Part shown: one piece after another, positions 1 through 8,105 of the stretch
Numbering within the stretch: the stretch's first letter is position 1
How the letters are laid out: the number at the start of each line of letters is the position of its first letter
NCBI GenBank assembly: GCA_947303715.1
Contig: CAMYYY010000024.1
Span: 1 to 40,412 of the forward strand
From: an uncultured Bacteroidales bacterium
GTDB lineage: Bacteria; Bacteroidota; Bacteroidia; Bacteroidales; Bacteroidaceae
Direction of reading: 5' to 3'
Length of the DNA: 40,412 nucleotides
Made by a program: the position numbers and the translations under genes
The notes under the pieces: generated by a model
The model's database searches: none
The model's input: only the letters and a program-made list of their open reading frames with translations
What the model was told of the DNA's origin: nothing

Positions 1-656
1 TCAACATTCCCGAAAGTGTTACAAGTATTGGAACGGGTGCGTTCGATGGATGTGTAAACCTGCCTTACATTGAAATTCCCGAGGGCATCACCGTCATAGG
101 CGATCATACTTTCAACAATTGTAAGCGCCTTTCTGACGTCACACTTCCGAGTAGCCTTACGACCATTGAACGTATTGCATTCAAGGACTGTACTTGTTTG
201 CCCTATATTATTATCCCCGAAAATGTTACGACCATCGGGGAGTATGCTTTCTTCGGCTGTACAAGCCTCGCCTCCGTCACCCTTCCTGAAGACATAACCC
301 AAATTGATGATTTCGCCTTCAGAGGTATCCCCGATGCTGCTCACATCTACTGCAAATCGGAAACCCCTTGTGAGATTTCCGCAAATACATTCAACTTCAA
401 TTGCACTCTGCATGTCCCCTTTGGCTGCAAGGAGGTGTATGAGAAAGCCTATATTTGGAGTAACTTCATCCATATCGAGGAGATGGCCGAAGAGAATAGC
501 AGCAATCCCGTTGGCGACGCAACAGGCGTCGCGCCTGCCGTGCTGACGGACGATGCCGCTTCCGACGGACAGTTCTACGACCTCCAGGGCCGTCCCGTCA
601 GCGGAACGCAGAGGGGCATCTACATCCGTAACGGAAAAAAGGTGCTGGTGAAATAA
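1..656 (+). CDS. BspA-like leucine-rich repeat (LRR_5) protein, C-terminal part, 5' end outside the window
   Basis: The frame is open from the first complete codon at base 3 (N-I-P-E-S-V) to the TAA at 654-656, so the gene enters from the left and its start is not visible. It reads as 23-residue LRR_5/BspA repeats of the form L-x-x-[IV]-x-[IL]-P-x-x-[IV]-T-x-I-x-x-x-A-F-x-x-C, at least four in a row. A non-repetitive segment follows, then a C-terminal tag (YDLQGRPV, then GIYIRNGKKVLVK). Proteins of this family are exported and in Bacteroidales often act in adhesion or binding. The tag resembles the end of type IX-type sorting domains, but that is inference. A hairpin at 723-753 may end the transcript. 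The family call is secure; the ligand and function are unknown. Confidence 0.88.
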   Translation, partial: NIPESVTSIGTGAFDGCVNLPYIEIPEGITVIGDHTFNNCKRLSDVTLPSSLTTIERIAFKDCTCLPYIIIPENVTTIGEYAFFGCTSLASVTLPEDITQIDDFAFRGIPDAAHIYCKSETPCEISANTFNFNCTLHVPFGCKEVYEKAYIWSNFIHIEEMAEENSSNPVGDATGVAPAVLTDDAASDGQFYDLQGRPVSGTQRGIYIRNGKKVLVK

Positions 657-722
657 TACAACACGATACAACGAAAAAAAACCTTTTTATAAGACTTTCT
701 TTTTTCGATACGATGCATCCTC

Positions 723-753
723 AGCCCCGCTGCTCGCGACGAGTGGCGGGGCT
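723..753 (+). terminator. Stem-loop downstream of the LRR gene, probable terminator
   Basis: AGCCCCGC (723-730) pairs perfectly with GCGGGGCT (746-753). An inner CTCG/CGAG stem closes a 3-base loop. It lies 67 bp after the stop codon. There is no clear T-run after it, so a Rho-independent role is probable but not certain. Confidence 0.5.
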
Positions 754-828
754 TCAAATTGCGCCAGGAGTTTATGGCCTCGTAGAGGAGTAAAAAAACA
801 TGGCCAGAGTGTTCCAGTTGTTTCAATT

Positions 829-975
829 ATTCCAGTTATTCCAATTCCAATTAATATTTAAAGGGTACCACCCCTCTTTAAATATTATATAAATAATAGA
901 TATATAAGTATTTATATATATTATTATGGGAATTAGGGTATCAAAAAACCAAACTGGAATTGGAATAACTGGAAT
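829..975. repeat. Nested inverted repeat (perfect 21-bp outer arms, 11-bp inner arms)
   Basis: Bases 829-849 and 955-975 are perfect reverse complements (21 bp). Between them AATATTTAAAG (853-863) pairs with CTTTAAATATT (876-886), and a third AT-rich palindrome lies near 900-920. The left arm is itself built from 9-bp tandem copies of TTCCARTTR starting near 812. There is no coding sequence here. Confidence 0.8.
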
Positions 976-1284
976 TCTCGGTCGAAATCATCAGCATTTA
1001 TTCATCTAAAAAGCAATAATACAACGATATATGAAATTACAAAACCTTCTGCTCCGGCTATTCCGTAGCTCAGAGGAGGCACAAATTGTATCAGAATCCT
1101 GCCCTTTTGGCCCCAAAAGGCAGCAAAAACCGCCAGTTCCGATGTTTTTCCCTGTACTTTGGCGCACATGTCAGCGACGCAGAAATTCAGTATTCCGTCC
1201 TCAAATGGAAGGAAACATGCGGCATAATGGCCATTTTTGTGGACGAATCGAGTGTTTTTTTGTAATTCCAAGCAAATAAATTCA

Positions 1285-1431
1285 CAGCCCAGTGGGCTAA
1301 TTTCACAGCCCAAGCATCTGGCAGCACAGCCCAAGGGAATAAATCCTCAGCCCAAGCAACTATTTATAAACACGGGCCGTGTTTATATAAACAGGGGCGC
1401 TGTTTATATAGACGTGGGCGTTGTTTATAAA
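1285..1431. repeat. Tandem array with strict 21-bp period, seven units in two sequence flavours
   Basis: CAGCCCA begins at 1285, 1306, 1327 and 1348, exactly 21 bp apart. The array then changes flavour without losing phase: GGGC lies at 1374, 1395 and 1416 in units of the type AACACGGGCCGTGTTTATA. The first of these is the centre of a perfect 23-bp palindrome (1365-1387). Neighbouring palindromes share TATA arms. Confidence 0.85.
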
Positions 1432-1495
1432 CATCGCCCTACGCGCAGAAAATGACGTCAAACAGCGCAACTTTCTCAAAAAAACATGAAAAATT

Positions 1496-1594
1496 GCTAC
1501 ATTCCTACACCAATGGGCTTATTCTGCTGGTACATAAACCATTGCGGGTGTAGCAGGGCGATTATTCCTACACTTTCCTACACCTTCCTACACC
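1496..1594. repeat. CCTACAC decamer repeats with an inverted copy
   Basis: CCTACAC occurs at 1504 and then at 1567, 1577 and 1587, the last three exactly 10 bp apart. A related GCTACA lies at 1496 and an inverted copy (GTGTAG) at 1548-1553. A matching set follows the 21-bp array at 15930-16055. Confidence 0.7.
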
Positions 1595-1653
1595 AAAACG
1601 GGCATTTCGTGGTTCATTTAACGCGGAAAAGAACCCTTTTTCTTCACGAAATA

Positions 1654-1819
1654 CCATGAACTTACCACGATTTTTCATGAAATAATTAGAAAAATTCGCA
1701 CAATTCGCCGACAGAAAGGACTCACTCGTTCAGAAAAAACGGCGAATTAGCCGAATGAAGCGAATTTTAATCTTTAACACGAATTACCGTGAATTACTCG
1801 TGAATTAACCATGAATTTA
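1654..1819. repeat. AT-rich CGTGAATTA-type short repeats
   Basis: The segment 1778-1819 repeats CGTGAATTA with small variations (ACGAATTAC, CGTGAATTAC, CGTGAATTAA, CATGAATT). Related inverted copies lie near 1654-1680 (CACGAAATACCATGAACTTA). This is one of several AT-rich dispersed repeat types in the gaps of this window. Confidence 0.55.
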
Positions 1820-1852
1820 TAAATGGATAATTTATGGTCAATTCGTGGAGGG

Positions 1853-3367
1853 TTATAGTTTCGGCAGCACCTCAAGGGCACGACGGGCGCGGCGCAGGGT
1901 CTCGTCCTTGCCCAGGTAGTCGGTGAGCGCGAAGATGTGGGGGCCGACGGCAGCACCCACCAGCGTGACGCGGAAGGCGTTCATCACTTTCCCAACGGGC
2001 CACTCCTTCGAGGCTATCCACTCCATCACCTTCGGCTCAAGCACGGCACCTTCGAATTCGGGACTTTCCCCGATGAAATCGCATAATTCCGACACATAGG
2101 TCCATGCGTCCTCGCGCCACCACTTGCGCAGGGACTTCTCGTCGTACTCCGTGGGGGCAACGAAGAAATAGGCAGCCTGCTCCCAGAGCTCGTGGACGAA
2201 GTTGACGCGGCCCTTCATGAGGGCGACCATCGGCGTGATGCGCTCCAGCGGAGCCTCGACGCCCTGCGCACGCAGCATGGGCTGGAAGGCGCGCGCAATG
2301 TCGGCATCGTCGCGGCGGAGGATATACTCGTGGTTGAACCAGATGAGCTTCTTGTAGTCGAAACGAGCACCGGCCTTGCTGCAACGGCTGAGGTCGAAGA
2401 GGCGCGTCATCTCGTCCATCGTCATGAGTTCCTGGTCGTTACCCGGGTTCCAGCCGAGCAGGGCGAGGAAGTTGATGACGGCTTCGGGCAGGTAGTCCTT
2501 CTCGCGGTAGCCCGACGAGACGTCGCCCGTCTTGGGGTCGTGCCATTCGAGGGGGAAAACGGGGAAACCGAGGCGGTCGCCGTCGCGCTTGGAGAGCTTG
2601 CCGTTGCCTTCGGGCTTGAGCAGCAGGGGCAGATGGGCGAACTGGGGCATGGTGTCCTGCCACCCGAAGGCCTCGTAAAGCAGCACGTGCAGGGGTGCGC
2701 TGGGCAGCCACTCCTCGCCGCGGATGACGTGGGTGATCTGCATCAGGTGGTCGTCGACGATGTTGGCCAGGTGGTAGGTGGGCAGCTCGTCGGCACTCTT
2801 GTAGAGCACCTTGTCGTCGAGGATGCTGCTGTTGATGACCACCTCGCCACGGATGAGGTCGTGGACGTGGACTTCCTGTCCGGGTTCGATGAGGAAGCGG
2901 ACGACGTACTGTCCGCCACCGCTGACGATGGCGTCCACCTCGTCCTTGGGCAGGGTGAGGCTGTTGCGCATCTCCATGCGTGTGGTGGCGTCGTACTGGA
3001 AGTTAGGCCGTTCGGCGCGTTTGGCCTCCAGTTCGGCAGGGGTATCGAAGGCGTAGTAGGCCCGTCCGCTCTCCAGCAGCTGACGGACATAGACCTTATA
3101 AATCTCCCTGCGCTCGCTCTGGCGGTAAGGCCCGTATTCGCCGCCGAAGCCCACACCCTCGTCGAAGCCGATACCCAGCCAGGCAAATGCCTCGCGGATA
3201 TACTCCTCGGCACCGGGGACGAAGCGGTTGGAGTCGGTGTCCTCGATGCGGAACACCATATCGCCGCCGTGCTGACGGGCAAACAGATAGTTATACAACG
3301 CCGTGCGGACACCGCCGATGTGGAGCGGACCCGTGGGACTGGGGGCAAAACGGACTCTGACTTTCAT
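1853..3367 (-). CDS. gltX: Glutamyl-tRNA synthetase
   Basis: Cytoplasmic class I aminoacyl-tRNA synthetase that charges tRNA-Glu with glutamate using ATP; 504 residues, a normal length. The HIGH-type signature is PLHIGG (residues 14-19) in the opening [15 protein letters not shown]. The second ATP-binding loop is KLSKR (257-261), a common variant of KMSKS. The Rossmann fold comes first and the helical anticodon-binding domain after about residue 340. I chose the ATG at 3367 because the family starts [10 protein letters not shown]. The frame stays open upstream to 3499, but that extension has no similarity to the family and crosses the likely promoter (TACTTTTG at 3412-3419). It is divergent from the pgpH-type gene. 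The leader carries AT-rich AAATCGTCAAACCGT repeats. Confidence 0.97.
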   Translation of the reverse strand: MKVRVRFAPSPTGPLHIGGVRTALYNYLFARQHGGDMVFRIEDTDSNRFVPGAEEYIREAFAWLGIGFDEGVGFGGEYGPYRQSERREIYKVYVRQLLESGRAYYAFDTPAELEAKRAERPNFQYDATTRMEMRNSLTLPKDEVDAIVSGGGQYVVRFLIEPGQEVHVHDLIRGEVVINSSILDDKVLYKSADELPTYHLANIVDDHLMQITHVIRGEEWLPSAPLHVLLYEAFGWQDTMPQFAHLPLLLKPEGNGKLSKRDGDRLGFPVFPLEWHDPKTGDVSSGYREKDYLPEAVINFLALLGWNPGNDQELMTMDEMTRLFDLSRCSKAGARFDYKKLIWFNHEYILRRDDADIARAFQPMLRAQGVEAPLERITPMVALMKGRVNFVHELWEQAAYFFVAPTEYDEKSLRKWWREDAWTYVSELCDFIGESPEFEGAVLEPKVMEWIASKEWPVGKVMNAFRVTLVGAAVGPHIFALTDYLGKDETLRRARRALEVLPKL

Positions 3368-3411
3368 AGCTATTCTACGGTTTACGGTTTGACGATTTAT
3401 GATTTTGGGGG

Positions 3412-3419
3412 CAAAAGTA
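3412..3419 (-). promoter_or_regulatory. Bacteroidetes -7 box for gltX
   Basis: The minus strand reads TACTTTTG, matching TAnnTTTG. No good -33 TTTG is visible 20 bp further up. Transcription would begin about 45 bases before the gltX ATG. Confidence 0.5.
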
Positions 3420-3504
3420 CGCATTTTTCCCGATTTTCCTTTTCTTTCTCCTATCTTTTTCCTTACTTTGTGCGCAAAAGCCGCCAAACCGGCTGCCACG
3501 ACCT

Positions 3505-5553
3505 ATGAAAAATCAACGAGCCAAACAGATTATCCGCTGGGTGCTGACGGCACTCGCCACCACGGCCCTCATTATCCTCTGCTTCCCCCGCGAAAAGTCG
3601 TTCACCTACGATTTCGCCCTCGGCAAACCGTGGCGCCATGCCCAGCTGACGGCAGCGTGGGACTTTGCCGTCGAGAAGACCGATGACGTCTTCAAGCGCG
3701 AGCGCGACGAAGCTGCCGCACGCATACAGCCCTACTACACCCTCGACCCCTCCGTCGTCACCGTCGTCACCGACTCGTTCGACACCGCCAACCGCAGTCG
3801 GCTCCAGACAGGCGACATCTCCACCGCCCTGAGGGACAAGAAAATCTACTATGCCGTCCTCGGCAAGCTGGAGGAGGTCTACCGCGACGGCATCATCGCC
3901 ACCGACGACCTGGAATCGCTGCAGCGCGACAGCGTCAGCCGCATCAAGGTCATCATCGCCAACCGCGCCAGCGAACGCGATGTCAGCACCCTGCGCAGCG
4001 TACGCCAGGCCTACGACGCCGTCATGCAGGCCGACTCCTCCACCTACGGCATCACCCTCCTGCGCGCCAGCAACATCAATGCCTACATCCGCCCCAACCT
4101 CACCTACGAGCAGGAGAAGACCAACCTGGCCCGTGCCGATGCCATGGACGCCGTGCCCCGTAACAAAGGCCTCGTGCAGGCAGGACAGAAAATCATCGGC
4201 AACGGCGACATTGTCGACGAGGATGCCTACCAGACGCTGCTCTCGTACCGCAAGGCCTGGAACCGCCACAACGACAGCGCCGGCAGCGAGCTCACCCTCT
4301 TCGGCCAGATCCTCATCGTCACGCTCCTCATCCTCGCCCTCATCGTCTACCTCGCCCGCTACCGCAAGGACTACGTCCGACGGCCCAACTGCTACCTCTT
4401 CCTCGCCACACAGGTGGCGCTGTTCCCCGTGGTGGCAGCCCTGCTGGTGAACACGGTCGACGTCATGGTCATCCCCTTCGTGATGGCACCTCTCATCATC
4501 CGCGTCTTCCTCGACTCGCGCACGGCCTTCGTCACCCACCTCGTCATCGTCCTCATCACCTCGCTCATCGTGCCCGAACCCTACCTCTTTGTGCTGCTGC
4601 AGCTGATGGCAGGCCTGGCAGCCATCTTCAGCCTCAGCGAGCTCACCGAACGAAGCCAGCTCTTCCGCAGCACGTTCATCGTCCTGCTCGCCTACTGCAT
4701 CGTTTTCTTCGGCTACGAGCTGATAGTCTTGAACGACCTCGGCCAGATGGACCGCACGATGTACCTCCGCTTCCTCATCGGCGCCGCACTGCTGCTCTTC
4801 ACCTACCCGCTGATGTACCTCTACGAGAAACTCTTCCACTTCACCAGCAACGTCACCCTCGTCGAGCTCTCCAACATCAACGGCCGTCTGCTGCGCACGC
4901 TCTCCGAAGAGGCACCCGGCACCTTCAACCACAGCATGCAGGTGGCCAACCTTGCCGCTGCCGCATCCAACAGCATCGGCGCCAACAGCCAGCTCGTCCG
5001 TACGGGAGCCCTCTACCACGACATCGGCAAGCTGGAGAACCCTGCCTTCTTCACCGAGAACCAGGCCGGCAACAACCCCCACGACAACCTGCCCTTCGAC
5101 CAGAGCGCACAAATCATCATCGACCACGTCAACCATGGCCTGAAGCTCGCCGAGAAATACCATCTGCCCGAAGCCATCCGCCAGTTCATCCGCACCCACC
5201 ACGGACGCAGCAAGGCCAAGTACTTCTACATCAGCTACTGCAATGCCCACCCGGGCGAGGCAGTCGACGAGAGCCTCTTCACCTATCCTGGGCCTAATCC
5301 CGACACGGCCGAGACCGCCCTCCTGATGATGGCCGACGCCGTCGAGGCCTCGTCACGCAGCCTGAAGGAATACACCGAGGAGAGCATCGCCGCACTTGTC
5401 GACCGCATCATCGACGCCCAGACCGCCGAAGGCTGCTTCCGCGACTGCCCCCTCACCTACCGCGATATCCAGACCGTCAAGTCCGTCTTCAAGGAGAAAC
5501 TTCGCACCATCTATCACACCCGCATCAGCTACCCCGAATTGAAGAAGGAATGA
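3505..5553 (+). CDS. pgpH: PgpH-type membrane HD phosphodiesterase (7TM receptor with intracellular HD domain)
   Basis: A 682-residue inner-membrane protein. An N-terminal membrane anchor (about residues 11-27) is followed by a long soluble segment expected outside the membrane (7TMR-HDED type, to about 260). Then come seven closely spaced hydrophobic helices (about 265-460) and a cytoplasmic HD domain. Metal ligands are readable: FNH (H476), YHDIGK (H505-D506), NPHD (H526), IDH (H541) and MMADAVEA (D611). In this family the HD domain hydrolyses cyclic di-AMP to pApA, so the likely role is second-messenger turnover in osmotic and cell-wall control. The start codon is preceded by a possible -7 box TTACTTTG (3463-3470). 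The stop overlaps the next start by four bases (ATGA), so the GH16 gene is probably translationally coupled. Family confidence is high; the substrate is by homology only. Confidence 0.9.
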   Translation: MKNQRAKQIIRWVLTALATTALIILCFPREKSFTYDFALGKPWRHAQLTAAWDFAVEKTDDVFKRERDEAAARIQPYYTLDPSVVTVVTDSFDTANRSRLQTGDISTALRDKKIYYAVLGKLEEVYRDGIIATDDLESLQRDSVSRIKVIIANRASERDVSTLRSVRQAYDAVMQADSSTYGITLLRASNINAYIRPNLTYEQEKTNLARADAMDAVPRNKGLVQAGQKIIGNGDIVDEDAYQTLLSYRKAWNRHNDSAGSELTLFGQILIVTLLILALIVYLARYRKDYVRRPNCYLFLATQVALFPVVAALLVNTVDVMVIPFVMAPLIIRVFLDSRTAFVTHLVIVLITSLIVPEPYLFVLLQLMAGLAAIFSLSELTERSQLFRSTFIVLLAYCIVFFGYELIVLNDLGQMDRTMYLRFLIGAALLLFTYPLMYLYEKLFHFTSNVTLVELSNINGRLLRTLSEEAPGTFNHSMQVANLAAAASNSIGANSQLVRTGALYHDIGKLENPAFFTENQAGNNPHDNLPFDQSAQIIIDHVNHGLKLAEKYHLPEAIRQFIRTHHGRSKAKYFYISYCNAHPGEAVDESLFTYPGPNPDTAETALLMMADAVEASSRSLKEYTEESIAALVDRIIDAQTAEGCFRDCPLTYRDIQTVKSVFKEKLRTIYHTRISYPELKKE

Positions 5554-6440
5554 TTACCTACAGTTTTTTCCAAAGAGCCGCCCTGCTGACCTTGCTGATG
5601 GGATTGCTGCCGGCAGCCATGCAGGCACAGAGGGAGAAGTACGAACTGATCTTCAACGACGAGTTCGACCTGCCCGACGGCTCGGCCCCTGACTCCGCAA
5701 AATGGGGTCCCTGCCCGCGCGAAGGAGCCACGTGGAGCCGATGGATAAGCGACGCGCCCGAGGTGGCCTACATTCAGGACGGGGCCTTGCTCTGCCGGGC
5801 CATCCCCAACCCTGACCGACGCAGGGACCACGCACCCATGCTCACGGGGGCAATGCACTCGAAAGACCGCTTTTCGTTCATGTACGGAAAGGTAGAAATC
5901 CGCCTGAAGACCAATCTCCACGCAGGCAATTTCCCTGCTGCATGGATGATGCCCCAGCCGCCTGCCAAATGGTGGCCATACGGAGGCGAAGTCGACATCT
6001 TCGAAAGCATCAATACCGAGAACAGGGCCTACCACACCATCCATTCACATTGGACGTATCATCTGGGGAACCAATCGAACCCCCAGCATGGCTTCAACGA
6101 GGAGATGAGCGTCGCCGAATGGCACGTCTACGGGCTGGAATGGACGGACAGCCTCTTCATCTGGACGGTGGACGGGAAGGAAACCGGGCGCTACCCAAAG
6201 GCAAAGGACGAGGAAGCGCTGGAGAACGGCCAATGGCCTTTCGACCACCCCTTCTACCTGATTCTGAACCAGAGCGTGGGCGATGGCTCGTGGGCAGTAA
6301 AGGCCGACACAACCTATACGTACGAAACCTATTTTGATTATGTGCGGGTGTATCAGCGGACAGACTCAGCCTCCCAAATGGAGCGCGGCTCGAAGACTTC
6401 GAGGCGGAGAATCTGGAGCTGGTTGCCGTGGAACTGGTAG
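5550..6440 (+). CDS. Secreted glycoside hydrolase family 16 (endo-beta-glucanase/laminarinase-like)
   Basis: A 296-residue exported enzyme. Residues 1-26 form a signal peptide ending A-M-Q-A-Q. The GH16 active-site motif ExDxxE is EVDIFE, with E147 as nucleophile, D149 as helper and E152 as acid/base. The surrounding G-G-E-V-D-I-F-E-S, the W-H-V-Y-G-L-E-W strand and the closing Y-F-D-Y-V-R-V-Y are typical. Likely substrates are mixed-linkage or beta-1,3-glucans, but the subfamily cannot be fixed by eye. The start overlaps the pgpH stop (ATGA), and the signal peptide begins right at this ATG, which supports it. The fold normally ends near VRVYQ (about residue 270). The last 26 codons run antisense through the end of the GH32 gene and look like a read-through tail rather than a domain. 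Confidence 0.9.
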   Translation: MITYSFFQRAALLTLLMGLLPAAMQAQREKYELIFNDEFDLPDGSAPDSAKWGPCPREGATWSRWISDAPEVAYIQDGALLCRAIPNPDRRRDHAPMLTGAMHSKDRFSFMYGKVEIRLKTNLHAGNFPAAWMMPQPPAKWWPYGGEVDIFESINTENRAYHTIHSHWTYHLGNQSNPQHGFNEEMSVAEWHVYGLEWTDSLFIWTVDGKETGRYPKAKDEEALENGQWPFDHPFYLILNQSVGDGSWAVKADTTYTYETYFDYVRVYQRTDSASQMERGSKTSRRRIWSWLPWNW

Positions 6441-7966
6441 CCCTCGTCGCCATTTCGCTTCACATCGCGCTGGAAGGAGTAGCTGAAGGCGCCGCCGTCG
6501 ACATACGCCTCCACAATCGTTCGGTCGATGTAGAGGTCAATGTCCATGTCCATGCTGGCAGGCATCAGGGGATTGACGTAGAACTCGCCCTGCAGGCGAT
6601 TGCCGTTCATGTCGTAGTCGAGGAGCTTCTGCCCGCGGTAGCGCAGCGAGATGTCCGTAGCATAGGTGAGGTGAAGGGTGGCCTTGATGCGCAGGCAATC
6701 GTTGTCGCGCCAGGGGAGCAGTAGTTCGTTGGCCTCACGAAAAGTGAGATTTGTCTTGTCCAGCACCTTTGTGAAAATCCGCTCGCACTCCGCTGCAGGA
6801 TAGCTGTAAAGCCGCTTTCCCTGCGGGGTGTCGCGCAGCATCTGTTCCTGCGGCAGCAGCATGCAGCCGTTGAAGGGCATATCGGGGAACCCAATCCGTC
6901 CCCATGCCATCTTCACTACCCTTCCGCCGGGCATCTGGTTGAAACATTGGGCCGCGTAGGCCGAGCCGTTGAGGTTCATCATCTTCGGGCCTGAAGGGGT
7001 GAAGGTCTTGCCGTCGAACTGCCCGATCGTGTACGTGCCCGAGGCGCCCCACATCACCCACGTATCGCCCAGCCGGAACAGTTCAGGGCATTCCCAGAAA
7101 CCTGTGATGTGGCTCTGGGGCGTCCATGTGCGGAGGTCGGGCGAGGTGTAAATGGTATGTCCGTCGCGTTCGTTCAGCACCATCACCCAGTGATCGTCGT
7201 AGCGGAAGAGTTTGGGGTCGCGTGTGTCGTGGCTCTGCCAGCGTTCGTGCGAATCGACGATGGGATTACCCGCGTACTTCGTGAATGTCCGCCCACCATC
7301 GGCGCTGACGGCCATGCACTGCCGCTGCGCCTCTGGACTATCCGCAGTATAGAGGACGGTCATCGTGCCGTCGTCCATCATCCACGCCGAGCCGGAGAAG
7401 ATGGTGCCAAGGTCATCGGGATGAAGAGCATCAGGAAGCTCGTGCCAATGGATAAGGTCGCCGGATACCGCATGGCCCCAGTGCATGTTACCCCACTCGC
7501 GTTCGTAGGGATTGTGCTGGTAGAATAGATGATACTCTCCCCGTCGGCTGTCATAGACCAGGCCGTTGGGGTCGTTCATCCATCCGCGCCGCGTGGTGAA
7601 ATGGTACTGGGGTCGATAGGCTTCGCGGTAGAGGTTTTCCTCGCCGGGGAAGGTGTCGGCCTGATAGACGCGCTGCAGGGCTTGCTCGCTGCCGTCGAAG
7701 GTAATGACGATGGTTTTTCCGCGCAGTTCGCTAACATCCTGCATCACCCAATAGTCAGGCTCGCCCTCCGCCAGACGGATGTTGAAAGGGCACAACAATT
7801 TGCCCCCCACGCTGATGGTTGCCTGACGGCTTTCGGCACGCTGCGAGATGGGGAAGTTCAGGTAGCGGCGGTTGATTTTCATCTTCACTTCAGCAGCTGA
7901 AGCGGGGGCAAAAGTGAGTACCCAACAGGCAAGGAACAAGAAGGTGGGGCGGAGTCTCGTTTTCAT
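6353..7966 (-). CDS. Secreted glycoside hydrolase family 32 (levanase/inulinase/invertase-type)
   Basis: A 537-residue exported enzyme that should cleave beta-fructosidic bonds in fructans or sucrose. The signal peptide is residues 1-24 (MKTRLRPTFLFLACW, ending A-S-A). A small N-terminal domain (about 25-115), of the kind often fused to Bacteroides GH32 enzymes, precedes the five-bladed propeller. Active-site motifs are WMNDPNG (D132 nucleophile), RDPKLF (D250, transition-state stabiliser) and WECPEL (E292 acid/base). The C-terminal beta-sandwich ends L-E-V-F-E-P-R-S-I-W. I chose the ATG at 7966 because it begins the signal peptide; 31 further upstream codons are open but cross the promoter. 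The gene overlaps the 3' end of the GH16 gene tail-to-tail by 88 bp. It is divergent from the M60 gene. Exo versus endo action is not decided. Confidence 0.93.
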   Translation of the reverse strand: MKTRLRPTFLFLACWVLTFAPASAAEVKMKINRRYLNFPISQRAESRQATISVGGKLLCPFNIRLAEGEPDYWVMQDVSELRGKTIVITFDGSEQALQRVYQADTFPGEENLYREAYRPQYHFTTRRGWMNDPNGLVYDSRRGEYHLFYQHNPYEREWGNMHWGHAVSGDLIHWHELPDALHPDDLGTIFSGSAWMMDDGTMTVLYTADSPEAQRQCMAVSADGGRTFTKYAGNPIVDSHERWQSHDTRDPKLFRYDDHWVMVLNERDGHTIYTSPDLRTWTPQSHITGFWECPELFRLGDTWVMWGASGTYTIGQFDGKTFTPSGPKMMNLNGSAYAAQCFNQMPGGRVVKMAWGRIGFPDMPFNGCMLLPQEQMLRDTPQGKRLYSYPAAECERIFTKVLDKTNLTFREANELLLPWRDNDCLRIKATLHLTYATDISLRYRGQKLLDYDMNGNRLQGEFYVNPLMPASMDMDIDLYIDRTIVEAYVDGGAFSYSFQRDVKRNGDEGYQFHGNQLQILRLEVFEPRSIWEAESVR

Positions 7967-7993
7967 ACGGAGGAATATTTTTGGTTCAGGCTG

Positions 7994-8025
7994 CGAAAAT
8001 AGCCGTTTTTTGCGAAAGAAACAAC
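7994..8025 (-). promoter_or_regulatory. Likely promoter of the GH32 gene
   Basis: On the minus strand GTTG (8022-8025), a 20-bp gap and TATTTTCG (7994-8001) approximate the Bacteroidetes TTTG-N20-TAnnTTTG pattern with one mismatch in each box. Confidence 0.4.
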
Positions 8026-8052
8026 TGTCGGGCGGTTTTTTGTGAGGAAACG

Positions 8053-8084
8053 TTTGCACATTTCAGATGAAATGTGGAAATTTG
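8053..8084 (+). promoter_or_regulatory. Likely promoter of the M60-like protease gene
   Basis: TTTG (8053-8056), a 20-bp gap and GAAATTTG (8077-8084) match the Bacteroidetes promoter except for the first T of the -7 box. Transcription would start about 17 bases before the ATG at 8106, which argues against the earlier in-frame ATG at 8067. Confidence 0.5.
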
Positions 8085-8105
8085 CAGCCAAAAACAAATA
8101 CAGCT

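Larger units (their letters stand above)
657..1852. other. Gene-free 1.2-kb repeat island between two convergent genes
   Basis: No credible gene was found. Short open frames on both strands have no promoter, no start signal and no recognisable product. In order the stretch holds a hairpin (723-753), a nested inverted repeat (829-975), a short palindrome CCTTTTGG-CC-CCAAAAGG (1103-1120), a 21-bp-period array (1285-1431), CTACAC decamers (1496-1594) and AT-rich GTGAATTA repeats (about 1654-1819). The LRR gene ends on the left and gltX ends on the right, so the island is downstream of both and is not a promoter region for any visible gene. Confidence 0.75.

Noticed and set aside
1002..1334. Minus-strand open frame of 110 codons rich in Cys
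   Set aside because: No promoter, no ribosome site, no domain, and its start and end lie in repeat DNA.
1237..1455. Open frame giving heptapeptide repeats (S-Q-P-K-H-L-A, I-N-R-G-A-V-Y and similar)
   Set aside because: It is open because the array period is 21 bp, a multiple of three. No promoter or start signal is present, and sister arrays with a 22-bp period cannot code.
2192..5250. Very long open frames antisense to gltX (438 codons) and to the PgpH-type gene (595 codons)
   Set aside because: They mirror strongly supported genes and show composition typical of antisense frames in GC-rich coding DNA (runs of V, G, D, A, E).
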